This document shows positions 1-6,279 of a DNA stretch of 6,688 nucleotides, in pieces (within the stretch, counting starts at the first letter, position 1; every line of letters starts with the position of its first letter). A program made the position numbers and the translations under genes. The stretch spans positions 1-6,688 of the forward strand of contig CAAEOL010000018.1 in assembly GCA_900757595.1 (NCBI GenBank), in the 5' to 3' direction. The notes under the pieces were generated by a model. It saw only the letters and a list, made by a program, of their open reading frames with translations. It did no database searches and was not told the DNA's origin. The DNA is from an uncultured Collinsella sp. (lineage in GTDB: Bacteria; Actinomycetota; Coriobacteriia; Coriobacteriales; Coriobacteriaceae).

Positions 1-33
1 GGCCGGCCGATCCGGCCCTCAGGGTATCGGGTT

Positions 34-69
34 CCCACATTCATCCGTACATGTACGGATGAATGTGGG
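34..69. repeat. Perfect 36-bp palindrome
   Basis: The 18 bases from 34 (CCCACATTCATCCGTACA) are followed directly by their exact reverse complement up to 69, so the dyad is perfect and has no spacer. As RNA it could form a 16-bp stem with a CATG tetraloop. Neither strand carries a T-run after the stem (GGTGTTCGG on the plus side, AACCCGATA on the minus side), so it is not a canonical intrinsic terminator. It lies about 75 bp upstream of the -10 box of the next gene, rather far for a simple promoter operator. It could be a terminator of a gene left of the window, a dispersed palindromic repeat, or a protein-binding dyad. The sequence alone does not decide between these. Confidence 0.9.
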
Positions 70-143
70 GGGTGTTCGGATAAAGTCGATAATCAAGGCT
101 AAATGCCAAACCGCTGCTCGAGGCGGAGCACATGGCGGCAGGG

Positions 144-149
144 TATAAT
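144..149 (+). promoter_or_regulatory. Consensus -10 box for the 155-aa membrane protein gene
   Basis: An exact TATAAT lies in otherwise GC-rich DNA. It would place the transcript start near 156 and give a leader of about 28 nt before the ATG at 184. No good -35 hexamer is seen 16-18 bp upstream (sequence near AGGCGG), and the TG of an extended -10 is absent, so an activator or a weak promoter is possible. The 5-bp inverted repeat TGCTC/GAGCA (115-119 and 126-130) covers the expected -35 zone. Confidence 0.5.
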
Positions 150-183
150 TTGATTGTCATAGATTGCAATTTGGAGGTGCCCC

Positions 184-651
184 ATGAATGCCCCCGACGC
201 GCTCCAAAACATCCGCTCAAAACACCCCGTTGCATATGTGGTTCTCTATCTCTTTGTCGGCTGGGCATTGCTGGTTGTCATCACCCATGCCATAGCTTTT
301 GGAGCAGAACTGCTGATAGCCAGCTCGGACCAGCCCGTCGTCAAATGGGAGACGACCGATGAATGCACCGACGGAACCCGAACCATTTACTACAACAGCC
401 CGTCCCTCTACCAAGAGTTCAAGGTCAAGATAAAGGACTCCAAGATTGTCGATGCCGAACTGGGCTCTTTATTTACAATCGGAGCAACCGTCAACGCCGA
501 GCAAGTCGAGTACACGGACGGCCATGCGACGTATCGTATCGACCTCAGCATCCTAGGCCGACCGTCACGCGCTTGTCTGCTCGAATGCGATATACGCGGC
601 ACCACACTACACATGTCCGAAATACAGATGCGCCCGGACAAAAGAAAGTGA
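184..651 (+). CDS. Hypothetical protein with one N-terminal membrane anchor
   Basis: I do not recognise this 155-residue protein. The start is the ATG with a strong ribosome binding site, GGAGG at 173-177 with a 6-nt spacer. Residues 1-15 are short and carry basic residues (R11, K13). A long hydrophobic stretch follows at about 16-46 with no clear signal-peptidase site, which suggests an N-in/C-out anchor. The remaining ~110 residues are hydrophilic, with alternating polar and hydrophobic stretches that suggest a mainly beta-strand extracellular domain. Cysteines are C61, C131 and C135; the last two could pair outside the cell. The tail (RPDKRK) is basic. The gene looks less GC-rich than dnaX and uses codons such as ATA and CTA, hinting at an accessory origin. 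It stands alone, convergent with the next gene 22 bp away. The reading frame is well supported; the function is unknown. Confidence 0.75.
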   Translation: MNAPDALQNIRSKHPVAYVVLYLFVGWALLVVITHAIAFGAELLIASSDQPVVKWETTDECTDGTRTIYYNSPSLYQEFKVKIKDSKIVDAELGSLFTIGATVNAEQVEYTDGHATYRIDLSILGRPSRACLLECDIRGTTLHMSEIQMRPDKRK

Positions 652-657
652 TATATG

Positions 658-679
658 GCCGAGTCGGAAGAGACTAGGC
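658..679 (-). terminator. Imperfect hairpin between convergent genes, possible weak terminator
   Basis: GCC-G-AGTC at 658-665 can pair with GACT-A-GGC at 672-679 around a GGAAGA loop, giving 3 + 4 base pairs with one G/A mismatch. It occupies the 22-bp gap between the two convergent stop codons and includes the stop of the minus-strand gene. Read on the minus strand it is followed by the AT-rich ATATATCACTTTCTTTTG, which may help termination of the dnaX-side transcript. On the plus strand no T-rich tract follows. The stem is short, so this is a tentative call. Confidence 0.25.
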
Positions 680-934
680 ATAGACTCGTCCGCCTTCGTA
701 GGCAAAACGCAGGATGAGCGGGGCATTGTTACGCACGAAATCATCGAGTTCTTTGAGGTCCGCTTCGCTAAAGCCCTCATGTGACACCCAATTGAATGCC
801 GGCAAGATACACTCCGCCGCGTCAAAACCCCAATCGCGCGGGCGCTCCACAACGACCTTCACCGTGTTGTCCTCACGGACTTCGGAATACGAAACTTGCG
901 TATCGTCCTCGAGGCGGACATATTCCCACATCAT
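674..934 (-). CDS. Small conserved-looking hypothetical protein downstream of dnaX
   Basis: This is an 86-residue soluble protein that I cannot assign to a named family. Two ATG codons stand in tandem (934-932 and 931-929). GGAG at 945-942 on the minus strand lies 7 nt from the first and 10 nt from the second, so the first is preferred. The protein looks like a compact alpha/beta fold: an N-terminal strand-rich part (WEYVRLEDDTQVSYSEV, then VKVVVERP), a middle segment with a single Cys (C42), and a C-terminal acidic helix (SEADLKELDDFVRNN) followed by LILRFAYEGGRVYA. There is no signal peptide or membrane segment. The regular amphipathic pattern and good start argue for a real gene. It follows dnaX by 54 bp on the same strand and may share its transcript or use a weak promoter inside the gap. 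Many bacteria have ybaB-recR after dnaX; this is neither. Confidence 0.75.
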   Translation of the reverse strand: MMWEYVRLEDDTQVSYSEVREDNTVKVVVERPRDWGFDAAECILPAFNWVSHEGFSEADLKELDDFVRNNAPLILRFAYEGGRVYA

Positions 935-969
935 AAGCTCGCTCCGTTCAAAGAAGTCTCTTCCTGAGC

Positions 970-975
970 AGTATA
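970..975 (-). promoter_or_regulatory. Possible -10 box for the 86-aa gene
   Basis: TATACT reads on the minus strand in the 54-bp gap between dnaX and the 86-aa gene and would give a leader of roughly 30 nt. No matching -35 hexamer is seen upstream, where the sequence is the GC-rich 3' end of dnaX. The small gene may instead be read through from dnaX. Confidence 0.25.
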
Positions 976-988
976 CCCGCCCGTACAG

Positions 989-3445
989 CTACTCCACCGG
1001 TTTGAAGATGGTGGACTGGCCGAAGACGCTACGGATGAGGTCTTTGGCTTCGTCCTCGGTCTGCGGGATGCTTGGGGCTGCGCCTTGATGGCCGAAGGGG
1101 CTGCCCGCGCCGGGGTTGGACTCCCAGGGAGCTGCAGGAGCGTCCTCCTCTTTGGGGGCAGTTGCAGCGGACTTGGGCGCGGACGCCGCACCCGGCACGT
1201 CGAACGGAGGCAGATCGTCCCCACCAGCATCGGCAGCAAAACCGCCGACCATGGCATCGTCGTAGGGAACCTGCTCGGATTCCCATGGCGCAGACGACGC
1301 GGCAGGCTGAGATTTGGGAGCGGCAGAGCGCTCGGGCGCACGGGGTGCGGGCTCAGTCGGGAGCTTACCCGTGGCAGGAGCGCCGGCGGGGTTGTCGGAG
1401 CGTAGCCAGGGGGCTTTGCCCAGGTCAGACGACTTGGGCGCGGGCGAGGCGGGCTTGGGCGCGAGTGTCGGAGCAGCCGGTTTGGGCGCCGCGGGCTTAG
1501 GCGCCGACGGGGTCGATGCCGCTACCGGTGCCGTTTGCTGCTGCGACGCGCTGGCGCTCGAGAATGCAGGGGCCGCCGAGGACACGGGTTGCGGGTCCGC
1601 AGATGCCGCAGCCCGTGCAGATGGAGAATGCTCCTCATGTTGAGGAGCCGGCGTGCCACCCCCATCCAGGACATAGTCGACGGTACGACGACCGAAGACT
1701 GCGCAGACCGTCGGCAGAACCACCGACTGTGTATCGGCGCGACCGAGCATCTTGATGGCAAAGGTCGAGCCCGCAGGGAACGAGACAGTGAGCTTGGAGC
1801 CGTCGTCGGCCGTGGCGCGGGCGTTGAGCAAAAGCCCTGCGTAGGAAGCCTGACGCGCCTTGACACGCTCGACAACCTCGGCCCATTTGCGCTGGAGCTC
1901 GCCGGCATCCTCAACCGCGGGGGTCTCGGCGGCGCCGGCGGCGGCAACCTGGGCGGCATTGTTGGACTGGGGCTTAGATGCCGGAGCGGTGACAGGCGCG
2001 GGGGCCGCAACGGGCTGAGGCGCAGGCGCTGCAGGCTTGGAGGCTGACACGGACGCAGAACGGGGCGCAGGCTGGGCAGTCGGAACAGCAGCTCCGCGGT
2101 CCCAAGGCATGCCACCCTGGCGCGCGGACGTAGCAGCAGGGGCAGCGGATGCCGCCGGAGCGGCAGCACGGGCACCCGAAATGAGCGTCGGCTGTTGGGC
2201 AGCAGCGGGTACGGATGCTGCAGGCGCGGCGGCCTGAGCAGCAGCCACGCTCGCCGGCACGGCGCCGTTGGCAACCATGGCCTCCAGACGTGCCACGCGC
2301 TCGGCCAATGCCTCAATCGTTAAATCAGCCTCGGGACGCGCCAGACGCGTGCAGGCAATCTCGAGCACCAGGCGCACGTCGCTCGCGCCCCTCATCTCCA
2401 GTGCGGCATCGTCGAGCACCGTCAGCACGCGGGCCAGGCGGTCGGCAGGATGCTCGCCAAAGGCAGCGGCCTCGGCAGCAAGCGCCTCGGCCTGCTCGGA
2501 GCCGCCCTCAAACAGCTCGGCACGGGCACCGGCAACGCAGGCAACGTACACGTCACGCACATGCGCCACCAGGTCGCGCGTCAGCTCCAGCAGGTCATTG
2601 CCCTCCTCGACCTGCGCACGGATCAGTCCATAGAGCTCGGCAACATCGCGATCGGCAATGGCGCGGGAAAACTCGTCCAGAATCTGGTCCGAAACCTCGC
2701 CCAAAAGCGAGCGGGCATCGTCCGCATGCACGGCTCCGTTGCCAAAAACGCTCAGCTGCTCCAGTGTGGAAAGCGCGTCGCGCATGCCGCCCTTGGCATG
2801 GCGCGCCACGATAGCCAGCGCCTCGTCGTCGTAATCGAAGCCCTCCTGCTCACACACGTAGGACAGGCGATGTTCGATATCCTCGTTGCCGATGCGGTGG
2901 AAATCAAAGCGCTGGCAGCGCGAGAGGATGGTCTCCAGAATCTTTTGCGGATCGGTGGTGCACAGCACAAAGATCACGTGCGCCGGCGGCTCCTCGAGCG
3001 TCTTGAGCAGCGCGTTGAACGCCGCCGTCGTGAGCATGTGAACCTCGTCGATGATATAGATCTTGTACTTGCCGCGAACCGGGGCAAAGTTGACGGAGTT
3101 GATGATCTCCTCGCGCACGTTGTCCACGCCCGTGCGGCTTGCGGCATCGAGCTCGTAGACATCGGGGTGGTTACCCTCGGCAATGAGCTCGCACTCCTCA
3201 CAGGTGCCGTCGGGCATGCAGCCGCTAGCGCCCTCGGCGCGCGCCGCCTCGGCATTGCGGCACAGCAGCGCCTTGGCCAGAATGCGCGCCATGGTGGTCT
3301 TGCCCGTGCCGCGCGGTCCGCAGAACAGGTACGCGTGGGACAGGCGCCCCTCGGTGATGGCATGCTCGAGCGTCGAGACGATATGCTGCTGGCCCACCAC
3401 GGAGTCGAAGGTGAGCGGGCGATACTTTCGGTACAACGATTCCAT
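989..3445 (-). CDS. dnaX: DNA polymerase III subunits gamma and tau
   Basis: This is the ATPase subunit of the clamp loader, which opens the beta clamp and, as tau, ties the polymerase cores to the helicase. The ATG at 3445 opens the classic MESLYRKYRP start and follows GGGGGAG with a 5-nt spacer. The open frame extends further upstream, but that would overrun the divergent gene. AAA+ features: Walker A GPRGTGKT at 43-50, zinc-binding cysteines C62, C76, C82 and C85, Walker B IYIIDEVH at 129-136, sensor 1 TT at 163-164, SRC with arginine finger R176, and sensor 2 GGMRDA at 219-224. The collar domain runs to about 370. An Ala/Pro-rich linker (~395-510), a folded tau-type domain (~514-595), a second disordered linker (~596-795) and a conserved-looking end, DEAKDLIRSVFG (798-809), follow. 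The 818-residue length is well above the ~640 of E. coli tau. No A-rich slippery heptamer is seen, so a frameshifted gamma form is not evident. Confidence 0.97.
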   Translation of the reverse strand: MESLYRKYRPLTFDSVVGQQHIVSTLEHAITEGRLSHAYLFCGPRGTGKTTMARILAKALLCRNAEAARAEGASGCMPDGTCEECELIAEGNHPDVYELDAASRTGVDNVREEIINSVNFAPVRGKYKIYIIDEVHMLTTAAFNALLKTLEEPPAHVIFVLCTTDPQKILETILSRCQRFDFHRIGNEDIEHRLSYVCEQEGFDYDDEALAIVARHAKGGMRDALSTLEQLSVFGNGAVHADDARSLLGEVSDQILDEFSRAIADRDVAELYGLIRAQVEEGNDLLELTRDLVAHVRDVYVACVAGARAELFEGGSEQAEALAAEAAAFGEHPADRLARVLTVLDDAALEMRGASDVRLVLEIACTRLARPEADLTIEALAERVARLEAMVANGAVPASVAAAQAAAPAASVPAAAQQPTLISGARAAAPAASAAPAATSARQGGMPWDRGAAVPTAQPAPRSASVSASKPAAPAPQPVAAPAPVTAPASKPQSNNAAQVAAAGAAETPAVEDAGELQRKWAEVVERVKARQASYAGLLLNARATADDGSKLTVSFPAGSTFAIKMLGRADTQSVVLPTVCAVFGRRTVDYVLDGGGTPAPQHEEHSPSARAAASADPQPVSSAAPAFSSASASQQQTAPVAASTPSAPKPAAPKPAAPTLAPKPASPAPKSSDLGKAPWLRSDNPAGAPATGKLPTEPAPRAPERSAAPKSQPAASSAPWESEQVPYDDAMVGGFAADAGGDDLPPFDVPGAASAPKSAATAPKEEDAPAAPWESNPGAGSPFGHQGAAPSIPQTEDEAKDLIRSVFGQSTIFKPVE

Positions 3446-3560
3446 GGGTGCTCCCCCGGGTATACTGAGTCTTGTTGCCGCGGCGGCCATGCGGTCGCAC
3501 GGCATACTGCATTCATAATAACCCGTACGGCGAGCCCGCCGCGATAGGAGTCCAAAGAGC
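3446..3560. promoter_or_regulatory. Divergent promoter region of dnaX and the YcxB-like gene
   Basis: These 115 bp separate the two divergent start codons and must hold both promoters unless these lie inside the genes. The only AT-rich patch is 3511-3520 (ATTCATAATA). It gives CATAAT (3514-3519) on the plus strand and TATTAT (3520-3515) on the minus strand, both usable as -10 boxes, with leaders of about 35 and 63 nt. A second plus-strand candidate is TATACT at 3461-3466. None has a convincing -35 hexamer at the right distance. Ribosome binding sites lie at both ends: GGGGGAG for dnaX and AGGAG (3546-3550) for the plus-strand gene. No SRP RNA or tRNA, sometimes found next to dnaX, is present. 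Confidence 0.4.
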
Positions 3561-4277
3561 ATGGCAGACGCAGAGAGCAACCTCGTTCCCTCCGAAGCAG
3601 CCGACCAGGTCGAGGTCGCGCTCGAGGAGCAGGCCGCAGCCGACGACGGCATCCTGTACCTCAACGAGTACCAGTACGAAAACGACCTGGTCACCGACTT
3701 CGCCCGCCTGGTCGCCTCGCCCAGGCGTCGCGGCTCGCTGTATGTCGCCGCGGCAATTGCCGCGCTGATCGGCATCGGCATGCTGGTGGCCGGCGGCAAC
3801 TGGATCAAGTTTGGCGTCGTCCTGATCGTATTCGGCGCCTTTTTGGCTTGGTGGAGCAAAAACCTGCACCACACGCTCGCCCGTGACTTTATCGACGCCG
3901 TCGAGGCCAACGAGTCCATGGGTGGACGCTATCGCCGCGTCGCTGTCAACGAAGACGGCCTGATGGTTTGGGGCAAGAGCGGCAAGTCGCAGTTCTTCCC
4001 GTTTGAGAAACTCGACCATGTACTCGACGGCGAGCGCATCTTTGTAGCCATGTTCGCCGACCAGGGCGTGACGATCCCTAAGGACACCTTTGTCCGCGGC
4101 GATGCCGAGCAGTTCGGTCCCTTCCTTAAGGCGCGCATCAACAAAAAACTCCGCATCGAGACCAAGAAGAAGAAAATGAAGGCCGAGAAGGCCGCCGCCG
4201 AGGCCAAGCAGGGCGACAAGCCCCAGGAGGCCAAGGGCAAGCAGCGCAAGCAGAAGAAGAACAAGAAGAATCGCTAG
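3561..4277 (+). CDS. YcxB-like membrane protein with lysine-rich C-terminal tail
   Basis: This 238-residue protein starts at an ATG with AGGAG (3546-3550) 10 nt upstream. Residues 1-58 form an acidic then basic cytoplasmic head, ending in PRRRG just before the membrane. Two transmembrane helices follow at about 59-78 and 81-98, joined by a very short turn (GGN), so both ends should be cytoplasmic. Residues ~125-192 resemble the YcxB-like / bacterial PH-like domain: a beta-rich stretch with RRVAVNEDGLMVWG, then FFPFEKLDHVLDGERIFVAMF, IPKDTF and a final helix (DAEQFGPFLKARI). The last 47 residues are strikingly basic, with about 20 Lys/Arg, and probably disordered; they may contact acidic lipids or nucleic acid. 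YcxB-like proteins have no well-defined biochemical role. The family call is from pattern memory, so moderately sure; the gene itself is certain. Confidence 0.8.
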   Translation: MADAESNLVPSEAADQVEVALEEQAAADDGILYLNEYQYENDLVTDFARLVASPRRRGSLYVAAAIAALIGIGMLVAGGNWIKFGVVLIVFGAFLAWWSKNLHHTLARDFIDAVEANESMGGRYRRVAVNEDGLMVWGKSGKSQFFPFEKLDHVLDGERIFVAMFADQGVTIPKDTFVRGDAEQFGPFLKARINKKLRIETKKKKMKAEKAAAEAKQGDKPQEAKGKQRKQKKNKKNR

Positions 4278-4314
4278 GCCGGACGCAGGGTCCAGACCCC
4301 AGACGGAGCTTAAA

Positions 4315-4345
4315 TTGAATGTCGCCCATCTGCGCGTGCTACACT
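4315..4345 (+). promoter_or_regulatory. Likely promoter of the kinase-FhaA operon
   Basis: An extended -10 element, TGC followed by TACACT (4337-4345), lies upstream of the kinase, with TTGAAT (4315-4320) as a possible -35. The 19-nt spacer is longer than the usual 17, which the TGn extension could offset. Transcription would begin near 4352, giving a leader of about 75 nt before the ATG at 4426. No strong terminator of the preceding gene is seen before it, so read-through from the YcxB-like gene is also possible. Confidence 0.5.
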
Positions 4346-4425
4346 AGCAGCATCTATGCCACCGCGAACGGCTCGGCCCCGCGCCCGCCGCTCGCAAACG
4401 AACTTTAAACGCACGAGGGTTGGCC

Positions 4426-6279
4426 ATGCCGCTTTTCTCGCAACATACCGCCCGGTTCTCGCCGGACGTTCCCTTGGAGGGCACCAGCTCTCGCGAGCTG
4501 CTCAAGCGGTACCAGCCGCTCGAGACACTTGCGACCGGCGGTTTTGGCTCCATCGAGATCTGCCGCGACACGCACCTGCGCCGCCGCGTCGCCATTAAGC
4601 GCATCCCCCTTATCAACGGCGCCGGCATGCCCGCCAGCGACATCATGGATGTCCTGCGCGAGGCGCACACTGCCGCCATGCTTCAACATCCCAACATCGT
4701 GCAGGTCATCGACTTTACGCACGACACAGCCTATGCCTACCTGGTTATGGAATATGTCGATGGCATGTCGCTGGCCGAGTTTTTGCACCGCGTGGACGGC
4801 CACTCACTTACCTTTGACGAGGCCGCGGCCATTGCCGATGCCCTGGGCCAGGCGCTCACCTTCGCCCATAGCAATGGCGTACTCCACCTGGACATTAAGC
4901 CCGCCAACGTGCTCATCGACCACTCGGGCAATGTAAAGCTCACCGACTTTGGCATGGCGCGACTGTCGTCCGCCGGTGGCTTTGGCGGCTCACGCGGCGG
5001 CACCATCGGCTACATGCCGCCCGAGCAGCTCGATATCGAGACCGGCACGGTCGACGAGCGCGCCGATATCTTTGCCCTCGCCTGTGTGATCTACGAGGGC
5101 CTGTGCGGCAGCGCTCCCTTTATGGCGGCCACGCCCGCCGACTCGCTCGACCGCATCATCGGCGGCGCCACCTATCCCAGCGAGCTGATACCACACTTTC
5201 CCCCGGGAGCCGAGGCCGCGCTCATGAGCGCGCTCTCCCCCATGCCGCAGGACCGCCCCAACAGCATCGAGGCATTTTGCGACCAACTCCTTGCCGGTCT
5301 GGGCAGCGTACGCGAAGGCCGTCGCAGCCTGGAGCAAATGGTTGGCGAACTTTCGGATGACGAGCAGGAGCTCGACGATATCGAGCCGTCGCACTACGAG
5401 GACGACGCCATCGAGGTCGACCCCGCACTCGGCTGGGCGGGCACGCGCTGGAGCCATGCGCGCGACTACGCCATGCGCACTATCTCGGCGCTAACGTGCG
5501 GCACCTTTAGCTTTTTACTGATGCAAACGGCCGGGGTCGCGGCGCTTCCCGGCCTGGTCATTGCGGCCATCGCGATCGGAGCGGCGGCTGGCCTGGCCCC
5601 CCAGATTGGCTCGGCCATCTCGGCTGTGGGCTTTTTGGTGCTCATGGCCAACGCCACCATGCAGGCACAGGGCATCCTGTCGATGTTGCCCGTCGCGGTG
5701 ATCTTTGCCGCCGCCATGTCCGGTTGGTGGATCGCCTGGGGTCGCACCGAGGCTGCCGCGAGCGCCGCGCTCACCTGTGCACTCGCGCTTGGCTGTCTGA
5801 CCGGCAATACCTTCCTGGCAGCTGGGGTCGCCGCCGGCGTCGCGTCATTTTGGCTCGGCCCGGCAAGCGCCGCAGCGGCAACGGGCATGGGCGCGCTTTT
5901 TGCCCGTCTGGCCACGGTCGCGCTTTCAGCCGAAGGCGTACTGGGGCTCGGTAACGTTGCCGCAGCGCTGGGAGACCCGCTCCTTTGGGCTGCCTTTGTG
6001 CTGGTCGCGGCAACTGCCGCAGCGTCATCTGCGCTGCTCAATGCCCATGCCAAGCGTGCCGATCAGGGCTCAAACCTTGCCGCAATCGCCGCCATCGCTG
6101 TCACCGGCATCGGCTGCGCAGCGGCGTCCTGTCTTGCACACCATATGGAAATTGCCGGCCTTGCAGCCGCGGTCGTCGCCAAGGCGGCGGTTGCGGGAAC
6201 CCTATCCTCTATAATCGTTGGGATATGCCTATATTTGCTCGGATACCAAAGAACCTATACGGAGAGTGATCTTTCGTGA
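4426..6279 (+). CDS. Membrane Ser/Thr protein kinase (Hanks/PknB-type) with polytopic C-terminal domain
   Basis: This 617-residue protein phosphorylates Ser/Thr residues. I prefer ATG 4426, with GAGGG (4415-4419) at 6 nt; the in-frame TTG at 4420 abuts that site. The kinase domain (~29-290) shows loop ATGGFGS (36-42), ATP lysine K58 in VAIK, helix-C E79, hinge MEYVDG, catalytic HLDIKPAN (154-161, D156, K158, N161), DFG 174-176, the GT-x-x-Y-M-x-PE segment with T193 and E200, D214 and R277. Catalytic residues are intact, but HLD replaces HRD, making it a non-RD kinase, and the first loop glycine is A36. Activation-loop candidates for phosphorylation are S181, S182, S189 and T193. An acidic linker (~308-332) leads to a hydrophobic Ala/Gly-rich region (~352-606) that I read as about eight to ten membrane helices. 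There are no PASTA repeats or extracellular sensor. The stop overlaps the next start (GTGA), indicating translational coupling to a FhaA-like partner. Confidence 0.93.
   Translation: MPLFSQHTARFSPDVPLEGTSSRELLKRYQPLETLATGGFGSIEICRDTHLRRRVAIKRIPLINGAGMPASDIMDVLREAHTAAMLQHPNIVQVIDFTHDTAYAYLVMEYVDGMSLAEFLHRVDGHSLTFDEAAAIADALGQALTFAHSNGVLHLDIKPANVLIDHSGNVKLTDFGMARLSSAGGFGGSRGGTIGYMPPEQLDIETGTVDERADIFALACVIYEGLCGSAPFMAATPADSLDRIIGGATYPSELIPHFPPGAEAALMSALSPMPQDRPNSIEAFCDQLLAGLGSVREGRRSLEQMVGELSDDEQELDDIEPSHYEDDAIEVDPALGWAGTRWSHARDYAMRTISALTCGTFSFLLMQTAGVAALPGLVIAAIAIGAAAGLAPQIGSAISAVGFLVLMANATMQAQGILSMLPVAVIFAAAMSGWWIAWGRTEAAASAALTCALALGCLTGNTFLAAGVAAGVASFWLGPASAAAATGMGALFARLATVALSAEGVLGLGNVAAALGDPLLWAAFVLVAATAAASSALLNAHAKRADQGSNLAAIAAIAVTGIGCAAASCLAHHMEIAGLAAAVVAKAAVAGTLSSIIVGICLYLLGYQRTYTESDLS

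Noticed and set aside
1..17. GGCCGG...CCGGCC inverted repeat at the window start
   Set aside because: A 6-bp GC-only stem with a 5-nt loop and no T-tract, cut by the window edge; it may be the end of a neighbouring terminator but cannot be supported.
152..166. GATTG direct repeats spaced by 10 bp near the first transcript start
   Set aside because: Only 5 bp each and two copies; easily chance, although one helical turn apart.
989..3445. Programmed frameshift site making a short gamma form of DnaX
   Set aside because: No A-rich slippery heptamer of the E. coli kind and no long T-run on the opposite strand in the gene.
2450..3547. A 365-codon open frame antisense to dnaX
   Set aside because: It lies opposite the AAA+ coding part of dnaX, arises from GC-rich codon structure, and has no ribosome binding site or domain pattern.
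3446..3919. In-frame upstream extension of dnaX by 158 residues
   Set aside because: MESLYRKYRP at 3445 is the family's normal N-terminus with a good ribosome binding site; the extension would overlap the divergent YcxB-like gene.
4288..4299. GGGT/ACCC hairpin after the YcxB-like gene as a terminator
   Set aside because: The stem is only about four base pairs and no T-run follows.
4420..4425. TTG start two codons upstream for the kinase
   Set aside because: It directly abuts the GAGGG ribosome binding site, whereas the ATG at 4426 has proper 6-nt spacing.
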